DNA of 11,454 nt, from the NCBI GenBank assembly GCA_913045415.1, contig CAJWPW010000016.1, forward strand, positions 1 to 11,454, in the 5' to 3' direction. Both the position numbers and the translations under genes were made by a program. The stretch is from an uncultured Fidelibacterota bacterium. Its GTDB lineage: Bacteria > Marinisomatota > Marinisomatia > Marinisomatales > UBA1611. Every line of letters starts with the position of its first letter. Within the stretch, counting starts at the first letter, position 1. The notes beneath the pieces are model-generated. The model did no database searches. It was not told the origin of the DNA and saw only the letters and a program-made list of their open reading frames with translations. Below, one piece after another: positions 1-6,625 of this stretch.

Positions 1-390
1 AATAAAGGATCTCACTGGAAGATCGGGATTGATAAGCCCATGATTGGTACTGTTCCGGGAGAACAAATTTATTCGGTGGTTTCTGTTTCAAACCAAGCCA
101 TGGCGACCTCAGGTAATTATAGGAATTTTAAAGAATATGACAATGTAACCTATTCCCATATCATTAATCCCCGAACTGGGCGCCCCACCCAGTCCAATAT
201 TGCATCGGTCACGGTGGTTGCACCCAATTGTATGGATGCGGATGCATTAGCCACAGCCTTGAATGTGATGGAAGTAGAGGAAGGATTAGAATTGGTTGAA
301 TCCTTAGACGGATTTGAAGCATTTTGGATTATAAAGGAAAATGAAGAATTGAGGTCTGTGCCCTCGTCGGGGATGCCAATCGCAAATTAA
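1..390 (+). CDS. apbE: ApbE-like FAD:protein FMN transferase (C-terminal part, 5' end outside window)
   Basis: ApbE enzymes transfer FMN from FAD onto a Thr or Ser of target proteins, typically periplasmic or membrane subunits of Na+-NQR or Rnf. The reading frame is already open at base 1 and gives 129 residues; the family is usually about 300-350 residues, so only the C-terminal part is seen. Family signatures are a W-x-I-G-I start (residues 6-10), ATSGNYRNF (35-43), YSHIINPRTG (51-60) and DADALATAL (79-87). These cover the conserved TSG-x-Y, H-I-x-D/N-P-x-T-G and metal/FAD-binding D-A-D-A elements. Asn replaces the more usual Asp in the HIxDP motif, which I regard as a tolerated variant. 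The ATG at base 40 is internal, not the true start. The stop at 388-390 overlaps the stop of a convergent small minus-strand frame. No terminator is obvious after it. NQR or Rnf genes may lie upstream, but this cannot be seen. Confidence 0.9.
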   Translation, partial: NKGSHWKIGIDKPMIGTVPGEQIYSVVSVSNQAMATSGNYRNFKEYDNVTYSHIINPRTGRPTQSNIASVTVVAPNCMDADALATALNVMEVEEGLELVESLDGFEAFWIIKENEELRSVPSSGMPIAN

Positions 391-500
391 TCCTTCATTC
401 GATCCATTTCTTTTTGGATAATCTGTTCTGCAACACCGGAAATTTTTCCCAAAATGAATACATTCAGTCCAAAGAAAAAGGCCCAAGTGTCCCTACCCAT
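387..500 (-). CDS. Putative small membrane protein (37 residues, or up to 47 with an upstream non-AUG start)
   Basis: I do not recognise a family. From the ATG whose complement is at 498-500, the frame gives 37 residues. They comprise a polar start (MGRDTW), a hydrophobic stretch (about residues 6-18, AFFFGLNVFILGK) and a charged, helix-like tail (EQIIQKEMDRMKD). This composition is that of a real membrane-anchored peptide rather than random antisense. The frame stays open upstream to base 542, giving a second hydrophobic run (YWSLFLLLM). A perfect GGAGG lies on the minus strand at 539-535, seven bases before an in-frame ATT at 527-525, so a rare ATT start would give about 47 residues. No good ribosome site precedes the ATG. 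The stop (389-387) overlaps the apbE stop, so the two genes are convergent. The gene would be divergent from nuoA. Without homologues, the coding status is uncertain. Confidence 0.4.
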   Translation of the reverse strand: MGRDTWAFFFGLNVFILGKISGVAEQIIQKEMDRMKD

Positions 501-649
501 TAAGAGCAAAAAAAGCGACCAATAAATTATTAATCCTCCGGTTTAATCTCTTTCCAGAATTAACCCGGGGTAATCAATCCGGGAAAAAAGGGAATATTGA
601 TGTTTACAATTTTATTTCTATTTAATTACAAGTAAGTTTTGTACTTATT
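391..649. other. Intergenic region between apbE and nuoA
   Basis: This 259-base gap has no plus-strand gene. Its left half (391-500 or 527) is covered by the putative minus-strand small membrane protein. Its right half (about 540-649) is AT-rich and must hold the nuo promoter, perhaps arranged divergently. A short GC dyad, CCCGG at 564-568 and CCGGG at 579-583 with a ten-base loop, is present, but no T-run follows on either strand, so I do not call it a terminator. No tRNA-like or riboswitch-like structure was recognised. Confidence 0.6.
597..626 (+). promoter_or_regulatory. Possible sigma70-type promoter for the nuo operon
   Basis: TTGATG (597-602, four of six matches to TTGACA) and TTTAAT (621-626, five of six matches to TATAAT) are separated by 18 bases. 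This would place the transcription start near 633, about 17 bases before the nuoA ATG. A competing reading is TAAGTTTT at 633-640, which is close to the Bacteroidetes -7 element (TAnnTTTG) and would give a nearly leaderless message. AT-rich sequence throws up such matches by chance, so this is only a candidate. Confidence 0.25.
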
Positions 650-1015
650 ATGATTGAGAATTATCTACCAATCCTTATCATTTTTGTTCTGGTTGCGGGC
701 TTTGTTTTTGTCAGTTTGATTCTGACACATCTCCTAGGTCCTCGAATTAAGAATAAAGTCAAAATGATGCCCTACGAGTCGGGTGTAGATCCAGTAGGGG
801 AGACGAGAATTAGGTTTTCCATCCGGTTTTTCCTTATTGCCCTTCTTTTCATTATTTTTGATATTGAAATTGTTTTTCTTTATCCCTGGGCTGTTGTTTT
901 TAAAGATTTTCTTTCAGCAGGTTCTTTTATTTTTTTTGAAATGGTTATATTCCTTGCCATTCTTGCCTTTGGTTTTGCCTATGTGTGGCGAAAAGGTGCG
1001 CTTGAATGGGAATAG
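650..1015 (+). CDS. nuoA: NADH-quinone oxidoreductase subunit A
   Basis: NuoA is a small membrane subunit of Complex I at the junction of the peripheral and membrane arms. Its first loop lies beside the quinone chamber. The 121-residue length is normal. Three membrane helices are visible, at about 5-27, 57-80 and 89-112. The hallmark loop PYESGVDPVG (41-50) and the helix motif with FDIEIVFLYPW (70-80), including the conserved acidic pair D71 and E73, identify the family. The ending YVWRKGALEW (111-120) is also typical. Ser rather than Cys in the loop (ESG, not ECG) is common in bacteria. This is the first gene of the operon. The ATG at 650 is preceded by AT-rich sequence without a convincing Shine-Dalgarno. 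The next gene follows after 28 bases. Confidence 0.97.
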   Translation: MIENYLPILIIFVLVAGFVFVSLILTHLLGPRIKNKVKMMPYESGVDPVGETRIRFSIRFFLIALLFIIFDIEIVFLYPWAVVFKDFLSAGSFIFFEMVIFLAILAFGFAYVWRKGALEWE

Positions 1016-1043
1016 AACGAAATAAATAAGCTTTGAGAAATTC

Positions 1044-1535
1044 ATGATTCACGATGATATCAAATCAAATATTTTGACCACTAAATTAGAGCAGTTTATA
1101 AACTGGGGTAGAAAAAATTCGTTCTGGCCTATGCCTTTTGGCACGGCCTGCTGTGGAATTGAATTTATGGCTGTTCTGGCTGCTCGTACAGACTTGTCCC
1201 GATTTGGAGCCGAAGCGATTCGATTTTCACCACGGCAGTCCGATTTACTTATTGTTGCTGGCCGGATTTCCATCAAAATGATGCCGGTTCTGATCCGCAT
1301 TTATGAACAGATGCCTGAACCGAAATGGGTTATGTCCATGGGTGCCTGCGCTTCAACTGGAGGTGTATTTGATACCTATAGCGTGATCCAGGGTATTGAT
1401 CAATTTATTCCGGTGGATGTCTATGTCCCCGGTTGTCCGCCGCGGCCGGAGGGTGTTGTTGAAGGGTTGATGAAACTCCAGGATTTGGTTGGCAAGGAAA
1501 AATTGTCTGACTATGACCCTGTCCAAGCCAAATAA
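1044..1535 (+). CDS. nuoB: NADH-quinone oxidoreductase subunit B (cluster N2 subunit)
   Basis: NuoB holds the terminal [4Fe-4S] cluster N2, which passes electrons to quinone at the interface with NuoD and NuoH. The 163-residue protein has the tandem cysteines in GTACCGIEF (C36, C37), a third ligand in MGACAS (C102) and the fourth in VPGCPPRPE (C131), which is the complete N2 set. Conserved surroundings include the [18 protein letters not shown] segment (60-73), the [12 protein letters not shown] stretch (106-117) and VDVYVPG. The start at 1044 leaves a short N-terminal helix of normal length. Its TAA stop directly abuts the nuoC ATG, which supports coupled expression. Confidence 0.98.
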   Translation: MIHDDIKSNILTTKLEQFINWGRKNSFWPMPFGTACCGIEFMAVLAARTDLSRFGAEAIRFSPRQSDLLIVAGRISIKMMPVLIRIYEQMPEPKWVMSMGACASTGGVFDTYSVIQGIDQFIPVDVYVPGCPPRPEGVVEGLMKLQDLVGKEKLSDYDPVQAK

Positions 1536-2051
1536 ATGCCTCCAGCCACAATCCTATCCCAGGTAAAAGAACAATTCCCAGAAACCGTTCTTGCTGGGAC
1601 GGAATTCGCTGGCGAACAGATCTTGCATGTAAAAGGCCAGCATATTTTGACAGTACTAACCGCATTAAAAGCGGATGGATACAATTTCTTGGCAGACCTT
1701 ACTGCTATTGATAATCTAACCCTGGGAGGATTTGAGCGTTTTGTTGTGTCATACCATTTATTATGTCACCAAAGTGCTGAGAGATTAACAGTGAAAGCCT
1801 ATATCCCAGAAGAAAACCCATCCATGCCTTCTGTTGAATCCTTGTGGAAAACGGCAGACTGGCAAGAGCGGGAAGTATTTGATTTATACGGTATAATATT
1901 CGAAGGACATCCCAATTTAATCCGCATCATGAATCCTGATGATTTTGATGGATACCCCTTGAGAAAGGACTATCCAAGATTAGGCCGCAAAGAAAGAGAT
2001 GATTTTCCTGTGGTTGACAGGGGTATACAAAAAAAGAATCGTCCCCAATGA
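1536..2051 (+). CDS. nuoC: NADH-quinone oxidoreductase subunit C
   Basis: NuoC is a non-cofactor scaffold subunit of the peripheral arm, bound to NuoD and NuoI. The 171-residue protein carries the family signature near its C-terminus: SLWKTADWQEREVFDLYGI (102-120), then FEGHPNLIRIM (122-132) and DGYPLRKDYP (138-147). It is a stand-alone NuoC, not the fused NuoCD of enterobacteria. The ATG directly follows the nuoB stop, and no better start is available upstream without overlapping nuoB. The stop overlaps the nuoD start in an ATGA at 2048-2051. Confidence 0.97.
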   Translation: MPPATILSQVKEQFPETVLAGTEFAGEQILHVKGQHILTVLTALKADGYNFLADLTAIDNLTLGGFERFVVSYHLLCHQSAERLTVKAYIPEENPSMPSVESLWKTADWQEREVFDLYGIIFEGHPNLIRIMNPDDFDGYPLRKDYPRLGRKERDDFPVVDRGIQKKNRPQ

Positions 2052-3253
2052 CCCGGGCAATTGAACAACCACTTGAAACGGATAAATTGGTACTCAATTT
2101 TGGGCCGCAACATCCTTCAACCCATGGTACACTGAGAATCATCATGGAGTTGGAAGGAGAGACGGTTACAAAAGCAACACCGGAAATTGGCTATCTCCAT
2201 TCCGGTTTTGAAAAACTGGGAGAAGATCTGGATTTTAATCAGTATATCACTATTACGGACCGAATGAATTATCTGTCACCCTTATGCAATAATGTAGCTT
2301 ATGCCCTGGCTGCGGAAAAATTAATTGGGCTTGAAGTCTCTCAGCGGACGGAATATATTCGTGTTTTAATGTGTGAATTGAGCAGAATTGCTGACCATTT
2401 GTTAAATGTGGGTATGCTGGCCGTGGATTTGGGCGCAATGACTGCATTTCTTTATGGCTTTAGGCTAAGGGAAGATATTTATGACCTTTTTGAAATAGCA
2501 ACAGGAACTCGACTGACTACCAGTTACACATTGGTGGGTGGTCTGATGAGGGATATACCGGAAGACTATGACAAAGCTGTAATAAAAGTTCTTGATGAAG
2601 TGGTTGAAGGTGTTGATGAAATTGAAACTTTATTGACTAAAAATCGAATTTGGCAGGACCGAACTAAAAACATCGGTGTAATCTCAAAGGAAGACGCAAT
2701 CTCTTACGGTATATCCGGTCCCATGGCAAGAGCTTCTGGTATTGATTGGGATATTCGAGTAAATGAGCAACCCTATTCCAGTTATGGAGATTTTGATTTT
2801 GATGTAGCCATTGCCTTAAATGGGGACGTATTTGATCGCTATTTGGTTCGTATGGAGGAAATCTGCCAAAGTGTAAAGATTTGCCGCCAGGCTCTGGAAA
2901 AAATGCCTGAAGGTGAGGTGATTGTTGATCCTGGTCTAGGGTATAGCCTTCCACCTAAGGATGAAGTTTACAACTCCATCGAAGGCTTGATTTATCATTT
3001 TGAAGTGACTATGCCGAACCGGGGTATGACACCGCCGGTGGGTGAGGCATATGTACCGACAGAATCGCCTAATGGTGAACTGGGTTTTTATATTGTGAGT
3101 GATGGAAATCGGACACCTTATCGTGTCCGCACCCGGCCGCCTTCCTTCATGAATTATTCCATTTTTTCTAAACTGATTGAGGGACATATGCTTTCCGATG
3201 CACCGGCTATTCTTGGCAGCATAAACATTATCGCCGGTGAATTAGACCGATGA
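2048..3253 (+). CDS. nuoD: NADH-quinone oxidoreductase subunit D (49 kDa, quinone-site subunit)
   Basis: NuoD is related to the large subunit of [NiFe] hydrogenases and forms most of the quinone pocket beside cluster N2. The length of 401 residues is typical. The motif NFGPQHPSTHG (17-27) supplies H26, equivalent to Thermus Nqo4 His38. DRMNYLSP (71-78) supplies Y75, equivalent to Tyr87. These are the quinone head-group ligands. The family ending is present as ILGSINIIAGELDR (388-401). In it, the Asp usually found in the GSxD position is Asn393, which is unusual. The hydrogenase Ni-binding cysteines are absent, as expected in Complex I. The gene overlaps nuoC upstream and nuoE downstream by ATGA junctions. 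Confidence 0.98.
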   Translation: MTRAIEQPLETDKLVLNFGPQHPSTHGTLRIIMELEGETVTKATPEIGYLHSGFEKLGEDLDFNQYITITDRMNYLSPLCNNVAYALAAEKLIGLEVSQRTEYIRVLMCELSRIADHLLNVGMLAVDLGAMTAFLYGFRLREDIYDLFEIATGTRLTTSYTLVGGLMRDIPEDYDKAVIKVLDEVVEGVDEIETLLTKNRIWQDRTKNIGVISKEDAISYGISGPMARASGIDWDIRVNEQPYSSYGDFDFDVAIALNGDVFDRYLVRMEEICQSVKICRQALEKMPEGEVIVDPGLGYSLPPKDEVYNSIEGLIYHFEVTMPNRGMTPPVGEAYVPTESPNGELGFYIVSDGNRTPYRVRTRPPSFMNYSIFSKLIEGHMLSDAPAILGSINIIAGELDR

Positions 3254-3741
3254 ACAGCAATGGTACTCCCAAAGAAAAATTCACCTTTTCTGATAGTGAA
3301 AAAGTAGAAAAAATCCTGTCTCAATATCCCGATAAAAAGTCGGCTACCCTGCCTTTGCTGCACTTGGCCCAATCAGAGAAAGCCTACATTTCCAGCTCTG
3401 TGATAAATACCGTAGCCCATTTGGTGGATTGTCACCCGGCTGTTGTCATGGATTGTGTTTCATTTTATACCATGCTCTATACGAAACCACACGGCCGCCA
3501 TATTATTCAGGTTTGCCAAACACTTTCATGCAGCCTTAATGGTGCCGACACTTTGGTGGATCATATGACGGGTAAATATGGAATTAAACCTGGTGAAACA
3601 ACAACGGATGAAAGGTTTACACTCATGAAAGTAGAATGCCTCGGCTCCTGCGGAACAGCACCGGTCGTTCAGGTAAATAAAGTATATCACGAGGATTTAT
3701 CTAAAGAAAAATTTGATGATTTGCTGGAATCCCTTAAATGA
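3250..3741 (+). CDS. nuoE: NADH-quinone oxidoreductase subunit E (24 kDa, cluster N1a)
   Basis: NuoE is a thioredoxin-fold [2Fe-2S] subunit that pairs with NuoF in the NADH-oxidising tip. The 163-residue protein has the four ligands of cluster N1a: C89 and C94 in a C-x4-C (VCQTLSC), then C130 and C134 in a C-x3-C (ECLGSCGTAP). The helical N-terminal domain includes the LPLLHLAQ segment (34-41) and the VAHLVDCHPAVVMDCVSFYTM-like stretch at about 55-75, both typical of the family. It overlaps nuoD and nuoF by ATGA junctions (3250-3253 and 3738-3741), which fits fixed stoichiometry with its partner NuoF. Confidence 0.98.
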   Translation: MNSNGTPKEKFTFSDSEKVEKILSQYPDKKSATLPLLHLAQSEKAYISSSVINTVAHLVDCHPAVVMDCVSFYTMLYTKPHGRHIIQVCQTLSCSLNGADTLVDHMTGKYGIKPGETTTDERFTLMKVECLGSCGTAPVVQVNKVYHEDLSKEKFDDLLESLK

Positions 3742-5036
3742 AATCTTTTAAACCAATCCTGACGGAACATATCCACCAGAAAGATTGCCATACACTTTCA
3801 TTCTACAAAAGTGTCGGGGGATACCGTGCTTTGGAAAAAGTATTAAAAATGAATCCTGAAAATGTGATTCAGGAAGTAAAGGAATCAGATCTTCGTGGGA
3901 GGGGTGGAGCTGGATTTTCGACCGGCGTGAAATGGGGATTTATACCAAAGGATACTAATAAACCCACATACCTGATTAATAATGCGGATGAGAGTGAACC
4001 GGGAACTTTTAAAGATCGGTTACTCATGGATAAGGCACCTCACCAAATGCTGGAGGGGATGATCATTTCCGCCTATGCCATTGGCTGTCATAAATCCTTT
4101 ATTTACATCCGTGGGGAATTTTATAAAGAATATAAAATGCTTGAGACGGCAATAGCTGAAGCAGTTGGTAATAACATTCTTGGGAAAAATATCCTCGGTT
4201 CGAATTATGATTTAGACGTTGTCATCCATCGTGGAGCCGGCGCATACATTTGTGGGGAAGAAACTGGATTGATCGAATCTCTTGAGGGTAAAAGAGGCTG
4301 GCCAAGGACTAAGCCGCCCTTCCCGGCTATCGAAGGGTATCTCCAATGTCCCACCATTGTAAATAACGTGGAGACCCTTTCCTGCATTCCTCATATCATG
4401 AATTATGGCGCCGATTGGTTTAAATCTATTGGATCTGAAAAAGGACCGGGACCAAGACTTTTTTGTATTTCAGGATGCGTCAATAATCCTGGTGTTTATG
4501 AAGAGCCCATGGGTGTATCACTTAAAGAACTGATTTTTGAGAGGGCAGGCGGAATACGGAACGGCAAACAATTGAAAGCTGTATTCCCTGGCGGTTCCTC
4601 GTCTGCGATTCTCACGGCAGATGAAGCCCTGGACGTAAAGATGGATTTTGAGGATTTGGTCGCAAAGAAAAGTATGCTCGGCTCTGCCGGAGTCATCGTT
4701 ATGGATGAAACAGTTGATATGGTGCAGGCTTGTCTTAACATTGCCCGTTTTTATGCTCATGAATCTTGCGGCCAATGCACTCCCTGTAGAGAAGGAACAG
4801 CATGGCTGGTGAAAATGCTGACACGGTTAGTTAATGGCGGGGGGAAGCCACAGGATATTGACATGCTTTTTGAGATTACGGATAACATCGGTGGTCTTAT
4901 TGATTCTTCTAAGGGGAGTTTCGGTAAGACCATCTGTCCATTTGGTGAAGCGGTGGCTTGGCCCGTAAGAAGCTTCGTGGAAAAATTTAAAGATGAATTC
5001 TTGGAATATTTACCTCAGGAAACGGTCGTCGCCTAA
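3738..5036 (+). CDS. nuoF: NADH-quinone oxidoreductase subunit F (51 kDa, NADH/FMN/N3)
   Basis: NuoF binds NADH and FMN and starts electron transfer through cluster N3. The length of 432 residues is normal. The FMN/NADH-binding glycine loop is LRGRGGAGFSTGVKW (52-66), and the second nucleotide-site motif is GAGAYICGEETGLIESLEG (166-184). The N3 cluster ligands are C344, C347 and C350 in ESCGQCTPCREG, plus C400 in KTICPFGEA. The gap between the third and fourth ligand is 49 residues. It is about 39-40 in the proteins I know (E. coli and Thermus), so there is an insertion of roughly ten residues around LIDSSKGSFG (387-396). The start overlaps nuoE, and the stop shares one base with the nuoG start (TAATG). 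Confidence 0.98.
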   Translation: MKSFKPILTEHIHQKDCHTLSFYKSVGGYRALEKVLKMNPENVIQEVKESDLRGRGGAGFSTGVKWGFIPKDTNKPTYLINNADESEPGTFKDRLLMDKAPHQMLEGMIISAYAIGCHKSFIYIRGEFYKEYKMLETAIAEAVGNNILGKNILGSNYDLDVVIHRGAGAYICGEETGLIESLEGKRGWPRTKPPFPAIEGYLQCPTIVNNVETLSCIPHIMNYGADWFKSIGSEKGPGPRLFCISGCVNNPGVYEEPMGVSLKELIFERAGGIRNGKQLKAVFPGGSSSAILTADEALDVKMDFEDLVAKKSMLGSAGVIVMDETVDMVQACLNIARFYAHESCGQCTPCREGTAWLVKMLTRLVNGGGKPQDIDMLFEITDNIGGLIDSSKGSFGKTICPFGEAVAWPVRSFVEKFKDEFLEYLPQETVVA

Positions 5037-6625
5037 TGCCCTTATTGAAAATAGACGGCCGGGAAATTGAAGTAACAGGGGGGACCTCCGTATTGCAGGC
5101 AGCCCTTGCCAACGATATTGAAATACCTTACTATTGTTATCATCCTGCCTTGGAAGTTGTAGGTAGCTGCCGGATGTGCCTTGTAGAAGTAGAAGGAATG
5201 CCCAAACTGCAAGTTTCATGTAATACCTTTGTCGGTGATCTCCCAGCGGAACGTAAAGTTGATAGTAAATATGATATGGTGGTGAATACACAGAATGACC
5301 TTGTGATTCAAGAAAGAAAAAACATGCTGGAATTTCTTCTCTTAAATCATCCCCTTGATTGCCCTGTATGTGACCAGGCCGGTGAATGCTACCTGCAAGA
5401 TTACTCCTTCAAGTATGGAAATGCCCATAGTCGTTTTGAGGAAGAAAAACGGGTTCGTCCAAATGAATATCTCGGCTCCCAAATTGTTATTAACCACAAT
5501 CGCTGCATTCTATGCAGTCGTTGTGTTCGTTTCACCCAGGAAATTTCGGGTACCAGTGAACTTTATGTTGAAGCGCGGGGGTATGACACCAAAATCGCAG
5601 CATTGGAAGATAAACCATTGGATAATCTTTTGGCGGGAAATGTAGCCGATATTTGTCCCGTTGGTGCGCTCTTAAGCACAGATTATATCCACAAGAATCG
5701 TATTTGGAACCTAAAAAAACAACCCTCCATTTGCCAGGATTGCAGTGTAGGTTGCAACATTGATGTATTTTCCCAGAAAGACCAGGTTTTCCGTTTAACG
5801 CCGAGGGAAAATCAGGATGTAAATGGTTATTTTATGTGTGACATTGGGCGTTATGGTTTTCACCGCTTTGAAGAAATTGAGCGGCTAACCCAGCCAATGG
5901 TACAAAAGGGTGAGACTTGGGAGGCAATCGATTGGGAAGAAGCGATTCAGAAAGCAGCTGATTTAATGGAGAAATCCAATGGCAAAACCGCTGGTGTCAC
6001 ATCTCCGTACCATACCAATGAAACCAATTTTTTACTTGGACAGATATTCAAGGATGTCTGGGGTTCAATGCCTCAAATATTAGGTGAGGAAATAACTTTT
6101 CCATCAGGTTTTCGGATTAGTGCTGACCGTTCACCAAACCGAAAGGGTATGAATGATATCTGTGAGATCATAGAGTTAGATTTGGATTCTGAAATTAGTT
6201 CGAAGGCCATCAATGGCTTATATATTCTTGATGATGGTGTTGACCGTGAATTGGATGATACCTGGAAGAAAATCCTGGAAAAGATGGATTTTGTAATTGT
6301 CCAGAGTTATGCCATGACAGACCTAGCCAAGTTAGCCCATATTGTGCTTCCAGGCTTGGCCCCCTTAGAAAGGGAAGGGACTATGACCAATGACCGGGGT
6401 AGAATCCAATGGTTGCGGCCATCCTTGCCTGTAATGGGTGAATCCAAACCAGATTGGAAAATTTTATCTTGGATTAGAAAAGCAATGAATAAAGATGAAC
6501 AGGATTTCACTGAAATAAATGAGGTTATGAAGGAAATGGGGGAAGTGTTCCCAGCTTATAAAGGGCTGTCTTTCTTTCGCATAGGACCCCACGGTCTGTC
6601 ACTAAACGGGAAGGCCAGTGGTTAA
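5036..6625 (+). CDS. nuoG: NADH-quinone oxidoreductase subunit G (75 kDa), short form with cluster N7
   Basis: NuoG carries the electron wire between NuoF and NuoI. The ligands visible are N1b (C34, C45, C48, C62), N5 (H105, C109, C112, C118; H-x3-C-x2-C-x5-C), N4 (C157, C160, C163, C207) and the optional off-path cluster N7 (C233, C236, C240, C268; C-x2-C-x3-C-x27-C, the spacing known from Thermus). After about residue 270, the molybdopterin-oxidoreductase-like domain is much reduced. It keeps its beginning (W295-F337), a late segment with LAHIVLPGLAPLEREGT (433-449) and NDRGRIQW (452-459), and a typical C-terminal segment. The total is 529 residues, against roughly 780-900 in Thermus and E. 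coli. The frame is intact, so this is a short variant and not a pseudogene. It overlaps nuoF and nuoH by single bases. Confidence 0.96.
   Translation: MPLLKIDGREIEVTGGTSVLQAALANDIEIPYYCYHPALEVVGSCRMCLVEVEGMPKLQVSCNTFVGDLPAERKVDSKYDMVVNTQNDLVIQERKNMLEFLLLNHPLDCPVCDQAGECYLQDYSFKYGNAHSRFEEEKRVRPNEYLGSQIVINHNRCILCSRCVRFTQEISGTSELYVEARGYDTKIAALEDKPLDNLLAGNVADICPVGALLSTDYIHKNRIWNLKKQPSICQDCSVGCNIDVFSQKDQVFRLTPRENQDVNGYFMCDIGRYGFHRFEEIERLTQPMVQKGETWEAIDWEEAIQKAADLMEKSNGKTAGVTSPYHTNETNFLLGQIFKDVWGSMPQILGEEITFPSGFRISADRSPNRKGMNDICEIIELDLDSEISSKAINGLYILDDGVDRELDDTWKKILEKMDFVIVQSYAMTDLAKLAHIVLPGLAPLEREGTMTNDRGRIQWLRPSLPVMGESKPDWKILSWIRKAMNKDEQDFTEINEVMKEMGEVFPAYKGLSFFRIGPHGLSLNGKASG

Noticed and set aside
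402..419. ATCCA/TGGAT dyad after apbE as a terminator
   Set aside because: The five-pair, AT-containing stem is weak, no U-tract follows, and it lies inside the putative minus-strand small gene.
304..486. 60-residue minus-strand open frame overlapping the apbE end
   Set aside because: It is antisense to conserved apbE codons and its product is an unstructured mix of Cys, His and Pro with no motif. A different minus-strand frame at 387-500 gives a far more protein-like sequence.
564..583. GC dyad as a transcription terminator after apbE or the minus-strand gene
   Set aside because: The stem is only five pairs with a ten-base loop. The A-run follows on the plus strand, so neither strand has a T-run downstream of the hairpin.
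2664..2954. 96-residue antisense frame opposite nuoD
   Set aside because: It is rich in His, Pro and Gln, as expected from reading conserved NuoD codons backwards. There is no supporting signal.
5355..5645. 96-residue plus-strand frame inside nuoG
   Set aside because: The nuoG frame here carries the N5 and N4 ligands. The alternative frame is a by-product of its codons.
5036..6625. nuoG as a degraded pseudogene because of its length
   Set aside because: The frame is intact, all cluster ligands have correct spacing, and the C-terminal segment is conserved. Internal shortening of the domain is the better reading.
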